Assembly: GCF_015477355.1 (NCBI RefSeq)
Contig: NZ_JADLRJ010000018.1
Coordinates: 1 to 64,000, forward strand
From: Nocardia blacklockiae
Lineage (GTDB): Bacteria > Actinomycetota > Actinomycetes > Mycobacteriales > Mycobacteriaceae
Direction: 5' to 3'
Length of the DNA: 64,000 nucleotides
This document shows positions 24,397 to 33,331 of the stretch, one piece after another. Under the pieces are notes generated by a model, which worked only from the letters and a program-made list of their open reading frames with translations, was not told where the DNA came from and did not search any database. The position numbers and the translations under genes are program-made. Numbering within the stretch: position 1 is the first letter of the stretch; each line of letters starts with the position of its first letter.

Positions 24397-24423
24397 GTGG
24401 GTGTGGTTGCGCGTGCCGTTCGG

Positions 24424-25134
24424 TCAGCGGGGCACCGAGCCCGTGAGCTTCGCTCCCGTGGACTCGAAGACGAGGCAGGTTACGCCGCGGTCGCGGTCCC
24501 AGTCCTTCTTGTTGTCGGGGTAGAGGTAGGAGACCTGGAGTTGGTCGAGCAGGGGGCTGTTGGCCAGGGCCTGTTCGATTTGGGTGGTGCAGCGGTCCTC
24601 GGCTTGCTGAGAGACGGCGGGTTCGCCGGGGAAGGTGCCCTTGGGGAGGTCGAATTGGGCGATGACCTCGCCGTCGTGGGGCTGGGCGCACGGGGTGACG
24701 GTTACCGAGGTCATGCGTTTGCCGTCTTCGATGCCGCCGATGCAGTCGCCCTCGCGCAGCCGGGTGACCGACTCCGAGCCGCCGCTGGTGACCTCGCCCG
24801 AGGAGTCGCGGTGGCTGGAGCTGGTGACGCCGGCGACGGCGCCGATCACGCCGACGGCGATCCACACTGTGGTGAGCGCCAGGCCGGCGATCGCCAGGCC
24901 GCGGCCGCGCTGACCGGTCTTCTTGATCTGGACCAGCGCGATGACGCCGAAGACGATCGCGAGCCCGCACACCCCGCCGAGGATGCCGAGGATCAGCGCG
25001 GCGATCGCGAAACCGTTCGTGCCCTGCTGCTGGGGCGGGGGCGCGAACTGGTTGCCGCCCGGCATCGGCGCGGGACCGCCCGGCGGCGGACCCTGCGGCG
25101 GAAAGCCTTGCGGCGGTTGTTGATTCATGTCCAA
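24424..25134 (-). CDS. DUF4190 / septum-formation-domain membrane protein
   Basis: A 236-residue protein. It starts with a Pro/Gln/Gly-rich cytoplasmic stretch to about residue 38, then two membrane spans (about 42-66 and 80-103: IAALILGILGGVCGLAIVFG and IAGLALTTVWIAVGVIG), which form the DUF4190 pair. The external domain (about 115-236) has two Cys pairs and the GDCIGG...VTVTPCAQPHDGEVIAQFDL signature of the septum-formation (PF13845-type) domain. Its function is not defined. TTG at 25134 has GGGAGGGG at seven bases; ATG at 25128 is the alternative with a longer gap. A strong hairpin follows the gene. Confidence 0.8.
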   Translation of the reverse strand: MDMNQQPPQGFPPQGPPPGGPAPMPGGNQFAPPPQQQGTNGFAIAALILGILGGVCGLAIVFGVIALVQIKKTGQRGRGLAIAGLALTTVWIAVGVIGAVAGVTSSSHRDSSGEVTSGGSESVTRLREGDCIGGIEDGKRMTSVTVTPCAQPHDGEVIAQFDLPKGTFPGEPAVSQQAEDRCTTQIEQALANSPLLDQLQVSYLYPDNKKDWDRDRGVTCLVFESTGAKLTGSVPR

Positions 25135-25261
25135 GACGATTCCCCTCCCAGGAATCCGTGCCCGCCACGGCGGCAGGTCGACCGCTCACCGTACCGTCCC
25201 GGATGTCCGATTGTCGCATCGGTTCCCACGGTTGGTTACCGGTCGCGCGGCGGTCCGGCGC

Positions 25262-26536
25262 TCAGGTCAGCGTGCGCGCCACCACACCGGCGATCCGGGT
25301 GCGGAAGGCGGCGGGCGAGAAGGAGAGGGCACGGGCCCGGATGGTGTCGGGATCGTAAGTGGCGGAGTCGAATTCACGCATGGCGTCGGCGAATCGGGTC
25401 ACCACGGCGGTGTCCTCGCCGGGGGCGAGGTGGGCGCCGCTGACGCCGGGGATCACGGTGTCCAGGGCCCCGCCCGCGCCGACGGCCAGCACCGGCGTGC
25501 CGCACGCCATGGCCTCCACCGGCACGATGCCGAAGTCCTCGATGCCCGGCATGAGCAGGGCGCGGCAGCGGCGGTACATGTCGATCAGGACGTCGTCGGG
25601 GGCCGCGCCGAGGAAGGTGGTCTCCGGACCGGCGAGGGCTTCCAGCTGGGCGCGGTAGCGGCCGCCGCCCAGGACGACCAGGCGCACCCCGGCCCGCTGG
25701 GCGGCGCGGATCGCGAGATCGGGACGCTTGTAGGGCACCAGCCGCCCGGCGAAGAGGAAGAAGTCCTCGCGGGCGACGGTCGGATCCGGCGCGAACCGGT
25801 CCACCCGAACCGGCGGATACACCACCGTCGAATCCAGGCCCCACCACTCCTGGACGCGCTCGGCGACCGCCCGCGAATTGGCGATGACGTGACTCAGTCG
25901 CGGCGCGGCCCGCAGCTCACCGCGCCGCGCCAGCAGCCCGAGCGCGCCGAGCGCGAATCGGCCTGCGCCGCCGCCGGTTTCGCGCGCCCGGAAGGCCGGG
26001 TCCCACGCCCAGCGCGCCGGGCTGTGCACATAGGCGATGACGGGCGCGTCGGTCGCCAGCGCCGCCTGCGTGGCGAACGCGTGATGACTGACGAGCACGG
26101 CGTCGTACCGCCCGCGCAAGGGCAGCCGCCGCAAGGCCCGCGGCACCAGCGGCAGCAGCGGCGCGTGCGACCGCTCGCCTGTCAACGCGTGCGCACGGGA
26201 CAACCAGGTGCCATGAAACCTGTTGTGCTGCATCGCATCGACGCTATCGGCGAGGTGGGCCGCCGCGACCCGGTGCGGAGCGGTGACGCTCGGGCCTTGC
26301 CTGCCGTCCGGCGAGCCCGCGGAGCGCGAGCCGCGATCTCCGGGGGAGTGGGCCGCGGCCCGCACCTCCGCGGCGCACGACGGCGTGACGATGGGAGCGA
26401 AAACGTCTGCGGTGGGCCAGATTCGAAGCAGTTCGGCGACCACCGCCTCCGAGCCGCCGTACTCGGTGAAGCGTTCGTGCACGATCGCGAGGCGGGTGGT
26501 CTGCGGCGGATCGGTGAGTGCGGGGCCCGGGACCAT
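25262..26536 (-). CDS. Glycosyltransferase family 4
   Basis: A 424-residue GT-B glycosyltransferase, last of a ten-gene minus-strand run. The N-terminal domain starts RLAIVHERFTEYGGSEAVVAE. The C-terminal GT4 domain has FAGRLVPYKRPDLAIRA, FLGAAPDDVLIDMYRRCRAL and PGIEDFGIVPVEAMACGTPV, where the Glu-x7-Glu-type pair (EDFGIVPVE) contacts the nucleotide sugar. An YVHSPARWAWDP segment is typical of mannosyl- or rhamnosyltransferases of exopolysaccharide clusters. The ATG at 26536 lies eight bases after the aminotransferase stop. It probably adds one sugar to the lipid-linked repeat unit; donor and acceptor are unknown. Confidence 0.85.
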   Translation of the reverse strand: MVPGPALTDPPQTTRLAIVHERFTEYGGSEAVVAELLRIWPTADVFAPIVTPSCAAEVRAAAHSPGDRGSRSAGSPDGRQGPSVTAPHRVAAAHLADSVDAMQHNRFHGTWLSRAHALTGERSHAPLLPLVPRALRRLPLRGRYDAVLVSHHAFATQAALATDAPVIAYVHSPARWAWDPAFRARETGGGAGRFALGALGLLARRGELRAAPRLSHVIANSRAVAERVQEWWGLDSTVVYPPVRVDRFAPDPTVAREDFFLFAGRLVPYKRPDLAIRAAQRAGVRLVVLGGGRYRAQLEALAGPETTFLGAAPDDVLIDMYRRCRALLMPGIEDFGIVPVEAMACGTPVLAVGAGGALDTVIPGVSGAHLAPGEDTAVVTRFADAMREFDSATYDPDTIRARALSFSPAAFRTRIAGVVARTLT

Positions 26537-26544
26537 GGGGGCGC

Positions 26545-27888
26545 CTACCCGCAGGCCCGCTCGGCGGGATCGATGTATCGCGGTGCGGCCGTGCGCCGTA
26601 GCGCGGGGGCGACGGGTCGGCCGCGCAGCAGTCCCTCGACAGTTCCGCGGTCGAGGGCGTGCCGGTAGATCTCGGCGGCCTCGGCGCAGGCGTCCACGGT
26701 GACGTCGACATCGGTGTCGGTGTGCGCGGCGGAGGTGACGAACGACTGCCCCAGCACACCACGATCGAGCAGCTCCTGCAGGAACAGCGTGCGGAACGGC
26801 TGGGAGGGTTGCCCGTCCGGACCGCGCGTGCTGAAGATGAGGCACGACGGCCGCCCGATGACCTGAAGATGCTCTGCCACACCGAGTTCGGCGGCGATCT
26901 TGTTCACCCCGTCGGCGAGCCGCCGCCCGGCGTGCTCCATGTGCGCGACGGGATCGGTGTCGGCGTAGGCCCGCACCACCGCGCGGAAGGCGGCCAGCGA
27001 CCCGGTCTCCGGCCCGTGCGTGGTCGACAGCAGGAACACCCGGTCGCGTTCGGTGCGCAGCCCGCCCAGCTCCATGAACTCCCGCTTGCCCGCCAGCGCC
27101 GAGATCGGGAAGCCGTTGCCCATCGCCTTACCCCAGCACGACAGGTCCGGCGTCACGCCGTAAACCCGTTGCGCCCCACCGGAAGACCACCGGAACCCGG
27201 TGATCATCTCGTCGAACACCAGCAGCGTCCCGTGCCGGTCGCACAGCGCCCGCACACCCTCCAGATAGCCGGGTTCGGGCTCGCTCAGCGCCGTGGCGGC
27301 CTCCATGACGACGGCGGCGACCTCGGCCGTCGCCAGCACGCCCGCCAGGGAGTCGAGATCGTTGTAGCGGAAGCGCACCGTCGAGGTCGTCGCGGGGATC
27401 CCGGCGTTCATCGCGGTGGTGCCGATGAACCAGTCGTCGACGGAGAAGAACGGCTGCTCGCAGATCGCTACCACCTCGCGCCCGGTCACCGCGCGAGCCA
27501 GGCGCACCGCGGCGGTGGTGGCGTCGGACCCGTTCTTGGCGAACTTCACCATGTCCGCGCCCGGCACCAGGGACAGGAAGTCCTCGGCCGCAAGCAGTTC
27601 CAGCTTCGTGGGCCGCGAGAAGCTCAGGCCGTCGGCGACCGCCCGCGCCGCCGCCTCCGCCACCGGCCGGTAGCCGTGGCCCAGGGTGACCGCGCGCAGG
27701 CCCATGCCGTACTCGACGTACTCGTTGCCGTCGCAGTCCCACACCCGGCATCCGCTGCCGCGCATCAGGATCGGCGCCATGCCCTCGGGGTACTGGTCCG
27801 CGCCGCGGGCGTAGGTGTGCGCGCCGCCGGGCACCACCTCGTGCAGCCGTCGTTGAATGTCGTTGCTGCGAGCGAAGTTCCGCATCAT
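26545..27888 (-). CDS. PLP-dependent class III aminotransferase (glutamate-1-semialdehyde aminomutase-like)
   Basis: A 447-residue class III PLP enzyme. VPGGAHTYARGADQYP and EYGMGLRAVTLGHG match the start of glutamate-1-semialdehyde aminomutases; FDEMITG has Asp226 for the PLP ring nitrogen, and SCWGKAMGNGFP has the PLP Lys254. In a polysaccharide gene run it is more likely to transaminate a sugar or an amino-acid-like decoration than to serve heme synthesis. Its ATG overlaps the stop of the acetyltransferase gene (ATGA), and GAGGAGCG lies just upstream. Substrate is not known. Confidence 0.82.
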   Translation of the reverse strand: MMRNFARSNDIQRRLHEVVPGGAHTYARGADQYPEGMAPILMRGSGCRVWDCDGNEYVEYGMGLRAVTLGHGYRPVAEAAARAVADGLSFSRPTKLELLAAEDFLSLVPGADMVKFAKNGSDATTAAVRLARAVTGREVVAICEQPFFSVDDWFIGTTAMNAGIPATTSTVRFRYNDLDSLAGVLATAEVAAVVMEAATALSEPEPGYLEGVRALCDRHGTLLVFDEMITGFRWSSGGAQRVYGVTPDLSCWGKAMGNGFPISALAGKREFMELGGLRTERDRVFLLSTTHGPETGSLAAFRAVVRAYADTDPVAHMEHAGRRLADGVNKIAAELGVAEHLQVIGRPSCLIFSTRGPDGQPSQPFRTLFLQELLDRGVLGQSFVTSAAHTDTDVDVTVDACAEAAEIYRHALDRGTVEGLLRGRPVAPALRRTAAPRYIDPAERACG

Positions 27889-29252
27889 GTTCGCTCCTCG
27901 TTCGAGGGTCCGACGGTCAGGGCCCACAGCGCGTGGTCGGCGCGCCGACCGGTGGGACCGGGGCAGTTGCGCATGATTCCCTCCTTCACCAGGCCCGCCC
28001 GCGCGGCGACGGCCGCGGATTCGGAGTCGGTGGAGTCGATCTCGGTGGCCACCCGGAACAGTCCGAGCGTGCCGAAGGCGTAGTCGAGCAGCGCCCGGGT
28101 AGCAGTCGCCCGCACGCCGTCGTCGGCGTACGCGGGATCCGCCCACACCGACATCCGGGCGTTGCGGTCGAACATGTCGAGGTCGCACAGCCGGGCCTCG
28201 CCGGCGTAGATACCGTCGACATCGAGCACCAGCACCAGGCCCGCGGGGGAGCGGAGCCCGCCGTGGCCGCGGGCGAGCTCGCGCCACCAGGCCTGTCGCG
28301 ACCCGTCGAGCCCGGCGAAGTACTGCGGATTGCGTCGTCGCGCCGCCAGCCAGGCCGGTCGGTCGGACACCCGGCGGCTGCGCAGCACGGCCCGGGGATA
28401 CCCGGGTATTTCCAGGCATACCGGACATCCGCCCCGGAGTGCCTCCGTGCGCCGCCACAACCGCCCGGCCGCGAGGCGGCACGCGACCGCGAAAATCGTT
28501 GCGGCACTGGATGCACGACCATGGCGAGCCCCCTGCTGTTCGGCCGAGTCGACGCCGGCCGACTCGGCCGAACCCGGTACCATGGTCGTGCGCCCGGCAT
28601 TAGCGGGTATAGAGGCGGAAGTCCCTTCCGGCTGTTTGGCGCACACCCGCCGAATCCACCACTGGGCGAAGCCTTCCGGCGGGATCTCCGCCGTGGTGAG
28701 CGCCCAGAGTTCGTGGTCGCGGCGCGCGCCACCGGCGTCGAAGTACCGCGCCATCAACGCTTCCCGGACGAACCCGATCTCGGCGGCGCCGTGCGCGGCC
28801 GCGACGTTGCCGGGCGAGATCGGGGCGATGACGCGTTGCAGCCCGAGCGCCCCGAAACCGTGGTCGAGCACCAATCCCGCTGCGACACCGGCGAATCCGT
28901 GGCGCGCGATGCGGGAGTCGATCCAGATGCTCATCTCCGCGGTGCCGCGCCGGAGATCGATCGAGCATAGCTCGCACTGCCCGGCGAAGCGCCCGTCGAC
29001 CTCGATGACACCGGGCACCCGGCGGCCCGCGCGGGCCTCGGCGCGGCTGACGAGATACTCACGGATCCACTGCTTTTCGGTGTGCCGGGCCGCCCAGTCC
29101 AGGCGCGAGCTGTACCAGAACGGCTCGATCAGGGCGCGGTCGCGCAGCCGGATCCGCCGCCAGTGCGGATGGTCGTCCGGGCGCGGCGGGCGGACGATCA
29201 CCGTGCTGCCGTGCAGGTACGCCGGTCCCAACGGCGCGGCCCCGCGGGTCAT
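27885..29252 (-). CDS. Tandem GNAT acetyltransferase (two domains)
   Basis: A 455-residue protein with two RimJ/RimL-like GNAT domains. Domain 1 (about 15-190) has VIVRPPRPDDHPHWRRIRLR, FAGQCELCSIDLRRGTAEMS and IDSRIARHGFAGVAAGLVLD. Domain 2 (about 285-450) has PAWLAARRRNPQYFAG, YAGEARLCDLDMFDRNARMS and FGTLGLFRVATEIDSTDSES. The repeated layout and the near-identical DHxLWALT ends show an old internal duplication. A Cys-containing linker (GGCPVCLEIPG) lies between. It probably acetylates a sugar or amino group on the polysaccharide precursor together with the neighbouring aminotransferase. Both ends overlap neighbours in ATGA form. Confidence 0.8.
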   Translation of the reverse strand: MTRGAAPLGPAYLHGSTVIVRPPRPDDHPHWRRIRLRDRALIEPFWYSSRLDWAARHTEKQWIREYLVSRAEARAGRRVPGVIEVDGRFAGQCELCSIDLRRGTAEMSIWIDSRIARHGFAGVAAGLVLDHGFGALGLQRVIAPISPGNVAAAHGAAEIGFVREALMARYFDAGGARRDHELWALTTAEIPPEGFAQWWIRRVCAKQPEGTSASIPANAGRTTMVPGSAESAGVDSAEQQGARHGRASSAATIFAVACRLAAGRLWRRTEALRGGCPVCLEIPGYPRAVLRSRRVSDRPAWLAARRRNPQYFAGLDGSRQAWWRELARGHGGLRSPAGLVLVLDVDGIYAGEARLCDLDMFDRNARMSVWADPAYADDGVRATATRALLDYAFGTLGLFRVATEIDSTDSESAAVAARAGLVKEGIMRNCPGPTGRRADHALWALTVGPSNEERT

Positions 29253-30613
29253 GACCGTGGCCGCTGGGCGCCCAGCGACGAGGTTCGCACGGCACCGTCG
29301 GTGCCGACCGTGAGCCGCCAGTACCCGCCCGCGGAGTCACGCAGCACGACACCGCCGCCGGCCCGCTCGGACAGCCACGCGCCGCCGGGCAGTACCGCGG
29401 CCGCCACGGTGCCGTCCTGATCCTGCACCTGCAGGACGTCGGCGTCCGGCCGCGCGGCCTGGGCCACCACCGTTCCGGCGAAGCGCGCCCCGTGCACGCG
29501 GCCGCGGCCGACGACGTGCCAGCCCTCGGGGAACGCGCGGGGATCGATGTCGTCGTGCGAACCGGAGATCAGATTGATCGCCGTCCCCTCCGGGCACCCC
29601 GCAGGATCGATGCGCACCTCGGTCGGCGGGGTGTCGGAATCCGGATCGAACTGCACGTTGGCCAGATACGGCTGGCGGCAGCGGGTGAGTTCCAAGCAGG
29701 TGCGCCGGGCGGCGACCTTGCAGTTCACCATGCCGAACTGGGCCGGTCCGCCGCGCTCGCCACCGATGGCCAGCGCGGTGTCGGCGCCTTCGAACCAGAC
29801 GTTGGTGAACCACCAGTCGTTGGCGGCGCCGTCGACGACGACGTGCCGGTCGGTGGTGCGCGGATCCTCGTCGGAGACGAATTCGACGTTGGTCAAGGCC
29901 AATCCGGCGTTGTGGTCGCTCCCGGTGCCCAGCACGGAGATCCGGTTGCTGGTGAACTTCGACGAGGTGACGTAGTTCTGGATGCACGAGGTCACCAGGC
30001 CGTACCCGAAATTGTTGACGTCGCAGTCGATGAACGCGGTGCCGCCGGTGTTGCCCTCCAGCACCACCCCGCGCTGACGGGTGTAGCGCGGGAAATTCTC
30101 CGCGAGATGGTTGCCGCGCAGCACCACCGAGTCGAACGAGCACCGGAAGCACTCGGTGAGCCGCACCGCCGTGCCCGCCTCCCCGGAGAGGAAGAAACCC
30201 AGCCGCGCGAAGCGCACGCGCTGCCGTCGCCGCAGCGTGACCAGCGTGTCGTCGCCCTCGTACAGGATCGTGGTGACATCCGCGCCGTCGCCCAGCACGG
30301 TCGCGTAGTCCGCTAGGTCGGGCCAGCGCGAGACCCGGTACTGCCCGGCGGGCAGGTACATCACCAGCGGCCGGTCGCCGACCGCGGCGGCCGCGGCGAC
30401 GGCGGCCGTATCGTCGGCGCGGCCGTCGCCGACCGCGCCGAAATCGCGGACGTTGCGGGCCGAGGGGGCGTCGGTGACGTACGGCGAGCGGAAGGCCGCG
30501 GAGTCGTCGGAGGAACACGCGGCGAGCGATCCGGCGGTCGCCACGCCCAGCGTGACCGCAAGCAGGCGCCGCCGCCGGACGGCCTCGCCGCCCGCCTCGC
30601 CGGCGCCGGTCAT
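29249..30613 (-). CDS. Beta-helix (pectate-lyase-3 type) lipoprotein
   Basis: A 454-residue exported lipoprotein: RRRRLLAV then a hydrophobic core and a SLAAC lipobox near residue 33. After it NVRDFGAVGDGRADDTAAV is the signature that opens pectate-lyase-3/GH28-like right-handed beta-helices, and the repeated short strands (FRCSFDSVVLRGNHL, TAFIDCDVNNFGYGL, LTNVEFVSDED, FGMVNCKVAARRT) continue the helix. In a polysaccharide locus such a protein may cut, trim or bind the product at the cell surface. No single catalytic residue can be pointed out. It overlaps the Wzz-like gene upstream by 4 bp. Confidence 0.8.
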   Translation of the reverse strand: MTGAGEAGGEAVRRRRLLAVTLGVATAGSLAACSSDDSAAFRSPYVTDAPSARNVRDFGAVGDGRADDTAAVAAAAAVGDRPLVMYLPAGQYRVSRWPDLADYATVLGDGADVTTILYEGDDTLVTLRRRQRVRFARLGFFLSGEAGTAVRLTECFRCSFDSVVLRGNHLAENFPRYTRQRGVVLEGNTGGTAFIDCDVNNFGYGLVTSCIQNYVTSSKFTSNRISVLGTGSDHNAGLALTNVEFVSDEDPRTTDRHVVVDGAANDWWFTNVWFEGADTALAIGGERGGPAQFGMVNCKVAARRTCLELTRCRQPYLANVQFDPDSDTPPTEVRIDPAGCPEGTAINLISGSHDDIDPRAFPEGWHVVGRGRVHGARFAGTVVAQAARPDADVLQVQDQDGTVAAAVLPGGAWLSERAGGGVVLRDSAGGYWRLTVGTDGAVRTSSLGAQRPRS

Positions 30614-31896
30614 CCGCGTCTCCCCAAGCGCGCCAGCACATCTCGCATCGTGCCGCCGGCCGGGGTGAAGGCGACCGCGCCGGTCAGCTTCGCCTCGGTG
30701 CCCAGGGTGGCCAGCGCGCCGCGCACCTGCGGCACGGTCGCCGTGCCGAGTTCCACCACGCCCAGCACGGCGTCGCAGTGGCGGGCCAGCACGATGGCGT
30801 CGGCCGCCGCGCTGATCGGCGCCCCCTCGACCACGATGCGATCGAACTCGCTGTGCAGCTTGGACATGATCTCCGCGAACCGTTCCGAGGCCAGCAGATC
30901 CGGTGTGCGGGAATCGATCACGCCGATCGGCAGCACGCTGACGCCGGCCTCGGCCCACGGTGTGATCGCGTCGTCGAGCGGGGTGGAGTGGCGCAGCAGT
31001 TCGGCCAGGCCCGCCGTGGCCTGGACCGGTATCCGGCCCGAGCTGCCCTGCCCGGTGGTGTCGGCGTCGACGAGCACCACCCGGTCGCCGCAGTCGGCGA
31101 GGGTGCGCGCCAGGTCCGCCGCGACGGCGGGCTGCGAGCGCTGCGACAGCGAGGTCAGCAGCACGCCCGCGGTATCGGGCCCGAGCCGGGTGCGCAGCCG
31201 GCGCAGTTCCCCGGGCGCGCCCGGCCGGCCGTCGTCGATGATGCCCAGGATCGGCACCGGCAGGATCGCCTCGAGATCGGCGGATCCGCGCAGCCGCCGG
31301 TCCAGCCGGTCGCGCGCGAACGCCGCCGCGAATCCGACGACGAGCCCGGCGAACACGCCCAGCAGCAGGGTGCGGCTGCTCTGCGGCGAACTCGGCGCGG
31401 TCGGCAGCTGCGCCTTGTCCACCACGGCGACGCGGGCGGCGGGCGCGGCGTCGACCTGGATGGTCTCCAGCTGGGCGATCATGTACCGGAACTGCGAGAC
31501 CACCTCGTCGGCCAGCACCCGGGCCCCGTCGGCGGTGCTGTCGCGCGCGCTCACCACGATGACCGTGGTCGCGGGCGGCGAGGCGGCGGTGATCCGGCCG
31601 CGCAGCGACGCCGTCGACTCCTTCAGGCCGAGTTGGTCCTTCACGCGCTGGGCCACCGTCTCGCTGCCGGCCAGCTCGAGGTAGGACCGCACGCGCTGCT
31701 GGGCGGCGAGCCCGCCCTGGTAGGAGTCGTTGACCGAGGTTCCGGTCGCCATCGAGACGTAGCAGCTGCTGGAGGCGGTGTAGGTGACGGGCTGGGACTT
31801 CGAGTAACCGTAGGCCGCGGCCGTGCACAGTAGCAGCGCGGTCAGGACAATCGGCCAGCGTCGCCGCGCGATGCGCCAGATGTCGATCAAACCCAT
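30610..31896 (-). CDS. Wzz-like polysaccharide co-polymerase with degenerate BY-kinase domain
   Basis: A 428-residue protein with the co-polymerase layout: two membrane spans (about 14-31 and 176-194) enclosing an external domain, then a cytoplasmic P-loop-fold domain. In that domain the Walker A region reads TSLSQRSQPAV at 248-258 and lacks the GKT/GKS lysine. A Walker A'-like VVLVDADTTG (273-282) remains, and Walker B is altered (RIVVEGAP). There is no tyrosine after residue 138, so the usual C-terminal Tyr cluster is missing. It likely sets chain length without kinase activity. Start at 31896 has GAGGGCAGGG upstream and overlaps the polymerase gene by 10 bp. Confidence 0.82.
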   Translation of the reverse strand: MGLIDIWRIARRRWPIVLTALLLCTAAAYGYSKSQPVTYTASSSCYVSMATGTSVNDSYQGGLAAQQRVRSYLELAGSETVAQRVKDQLGLKESTASLRGRITAASPPATTVIVVSARDSTADGARVLADEVVSQFRYMIAQLETIQVDAAPAARVAVVDKAQLPTAPSSPQSSRTLLLGVFAGLVVGFAAAFARDRLDRRLRGSADLEAILPVPILGIIDDGRPGAPGELRRLRTRLGPDTAGVLLTSLSQRSQPAVAADLARTLADCGDRVVLVDADTTGQGSSGRIPVQATAGLAELLRHSTPLDDAITPWAEAGVSVLPIGVIDSRTPDLLASERFAEIMSKLHSEFDRIVVEGAPISAAADAIVLARHCDAVLGVVELGTATVPQVRGALATLGTEAKLTGAVAFTPAGGTMRDVLARLGRRG

Positions 31897-33287
31897 TGCC
31901 CTGCCCTCGTTTTCCCGGCGACAGGCAGCGCGGCGGGCCTCGTGCGGGCCGTGCTCTGCCGCCGAATTTCGGCGATCAGTAGATAGGCGAACCAGACCAG
32001 CACCATGGCCTGCAGATATTTGCCGAGCGTCTCGGCGGTGCCGAGCATGCCGCGCTCGAACAGCACGGGGACCTCGATCAGCGCGAGGCCGAACACCGGT
32101 AGCGGCACCTGCCGGCTGTAGAGCGAGCGCGACCAGATCAGCAGCAGCACGAAGGTGATCGAAACGCCCAGTGCGACACCGAGATACCCGCCCAGCACGT
32201 AGCCCTCGTTGATATTTCCCTCGGCGAGCGAGACCGAGACCTTGCTCATGTCCACCGAGCCGCCCCGCACCTGGTCGGCCCACGCCGCCCCGGACCGGAA
32301 CTTCTCGGCGCCGAGCAGCTGCGAGGGCACCAGGCTCTGCGCCGCGTGCTGGAGCACCTCCGACGGCGTCAGCCACGAGTGCGGTCCGGCGTAGTAGGCG
32401 TCGGTGGCCGCCTCCAGCCCGTCGAACCGGCGCAGCAGGCTCAGGAACGGCCGGACCGGTGCCGGGTAACCGGAATCAGCCACGGCCGCTTCGGCTTTGG
32501 TCGCCTCGGTGGCCTTCAATCCCTGCAGCCAGCCGAACGCGCCGATGCCGAGCACCGTGATCACCAGCACCGCCGCCAGTTTCAGCCGGGTCCAGCCGGT
32601 CATGGCGCAGCGCACCGCGATCGCCAGCGCCGCGCCCATGATCGGGGTCTTGGACTGCACGGCGGCCGTCCACAGCAGCTCGCCGCAGGTCAGTGCCCCG
32701 ACGAGCAGGACGGTGGTGCGCGCGGTGGCGGGCCGGGCGTACACGATCAGGCCCACCGCGCCGAGCGTGGCGAGGATGGTGACCAGGTTGATGATCGGGT
32801 TCGGGCTCTCCAATTCGCCTGCGCGGCCGTTGTTCCCGGTCGCCACGGCGGCGAACCGGCCCAGCGTGCCGAGCGCGTAGAGCACCCACATGGTCTGGGT
32901 GAACACCGGGTCGCGGGCGAAGAACGCGGTGTCGCCGCCGGACCGGTCGGCGGCCTCGTGCGGCGCGCGCCGCCGCGTCCAGATCGCGTACGCCACAATG
33001 AGTCCCGCGTACAGCCACAGTCCGAAGACCACCGGTTGCAGGACCACCGCGATGCCGGTGTCGTAGCCCAGCTGCGCCAGGCGCGGGTCGGGGACGTTGT
33101 CGCCGTAGTGCGGTTCCGGTTGCACCCACAGCAGCACCGCGGGCCGCGCGACATACGATAGCGACCAGTGCGCGGCCTGTGCGACGAGGAAGACCCTGAT
33201 CGGCCCGGGCAGCCACATCCCGGCGACCACGATGCTCGCCAAAGCCCCTGCGACGAGGAATACTTCGGGCGGCGCGGCGCCCATCAC
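31887..33287 (-). CDS. Wzy-like polysaccharide polymerase (multi-pass membrane protein)
   Basis: A 466-residue protein with about ten to twelve hydrophobic spans and a large loop between them (about 260-360: FLSLLRRFDGLEAATDAYYA, then LLGAEKFRSG, ADQVRGGS, and SVSLAEGNINEGYVLGG). This topology is that of O-antigen/exopolysaccharide polymerases (Wzy), which have little sequence conservation; ...SLAEGNINEGYVLGGYLGVALG with a loop Glu is a common feature of polymerases in actinobacteria. It should join lipid-linked repeat units outside the membrane, with chain length set by the overlapping Wzz-like partner. The GTG at 33287 has GAAGGA upstream. Confidence 0.72.
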   Translation of the reverse strand: MMGAAPPEVFLVAGALASIVVAGMWLPGPIRVFLVAQAAHWSLSYVARPAVLLWVQPEPHYGDNVPDPRLAQLGYDTGIAVVLQPVVFGLWLYAGLIVAYAIWTRRRAPHEAADRSGGDTAFFARDPVFTQTMWVLYALGTLGRFAAVATGNNGRAGELESPNPIINLVTILATLGAVGLIVYARPATARTTVLLVGALTCGELLWTAAVQSKTPIMGAALAIAVRCAMTGWTRLKLAAVLVITVLGIGAFGWLQGLKATEATKAEAAVADSGYPAPVRPFLSLLRRFDGLEAATDAYYAGPHSWLTPSEVLQHAAQSLVPSQLLGAEKFRSGAAWADQVRGGSVDMSKVSVSLAEGNINEGYVLGGYLGVALGVSITFVLLLIWSRSLYSRQVPLPVFGLALIEVPVLFERGMLGTAETLGKYLQAMVLVWFAYLLIAEIRRQSTARTRPAALPVAGKTRAGQWV

Positions 33288-33331
33288 CCCATGTCCTTCA
33301 TCACCCGTATGTCGCGTGGGCGGCCCGGCCG

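Larger units (their letters stand above)
23702..24423. other. 722-bp gene-poor end of the accessory island
   Basis: No gene of normal size is supported here. From left to right it contains a TAGACT hexamer (23845-23850), the permuted tRNA halves (23924-24006), a perfect hairpin (24010-24042), an ATG-TGA reading frame of 29 codons at 24099-24188 (starting MAGHRAVAHDLHAMLEQQWR) whose stop overlaps a second 26-codon frame, a perfect palindrome CGTTCCTAGGAACG (24305-24318) and a second hairpin (24365-24396). The short frames look like remnants rather than genes. Confidence 0.45.

Noticed and set aside
26545-27888. hemL for heme synthesis
   Set aside because: The fold matches, but the gene is locked by overlaps into a polysaccharide operon, so a sugar or decoration role is more likely.
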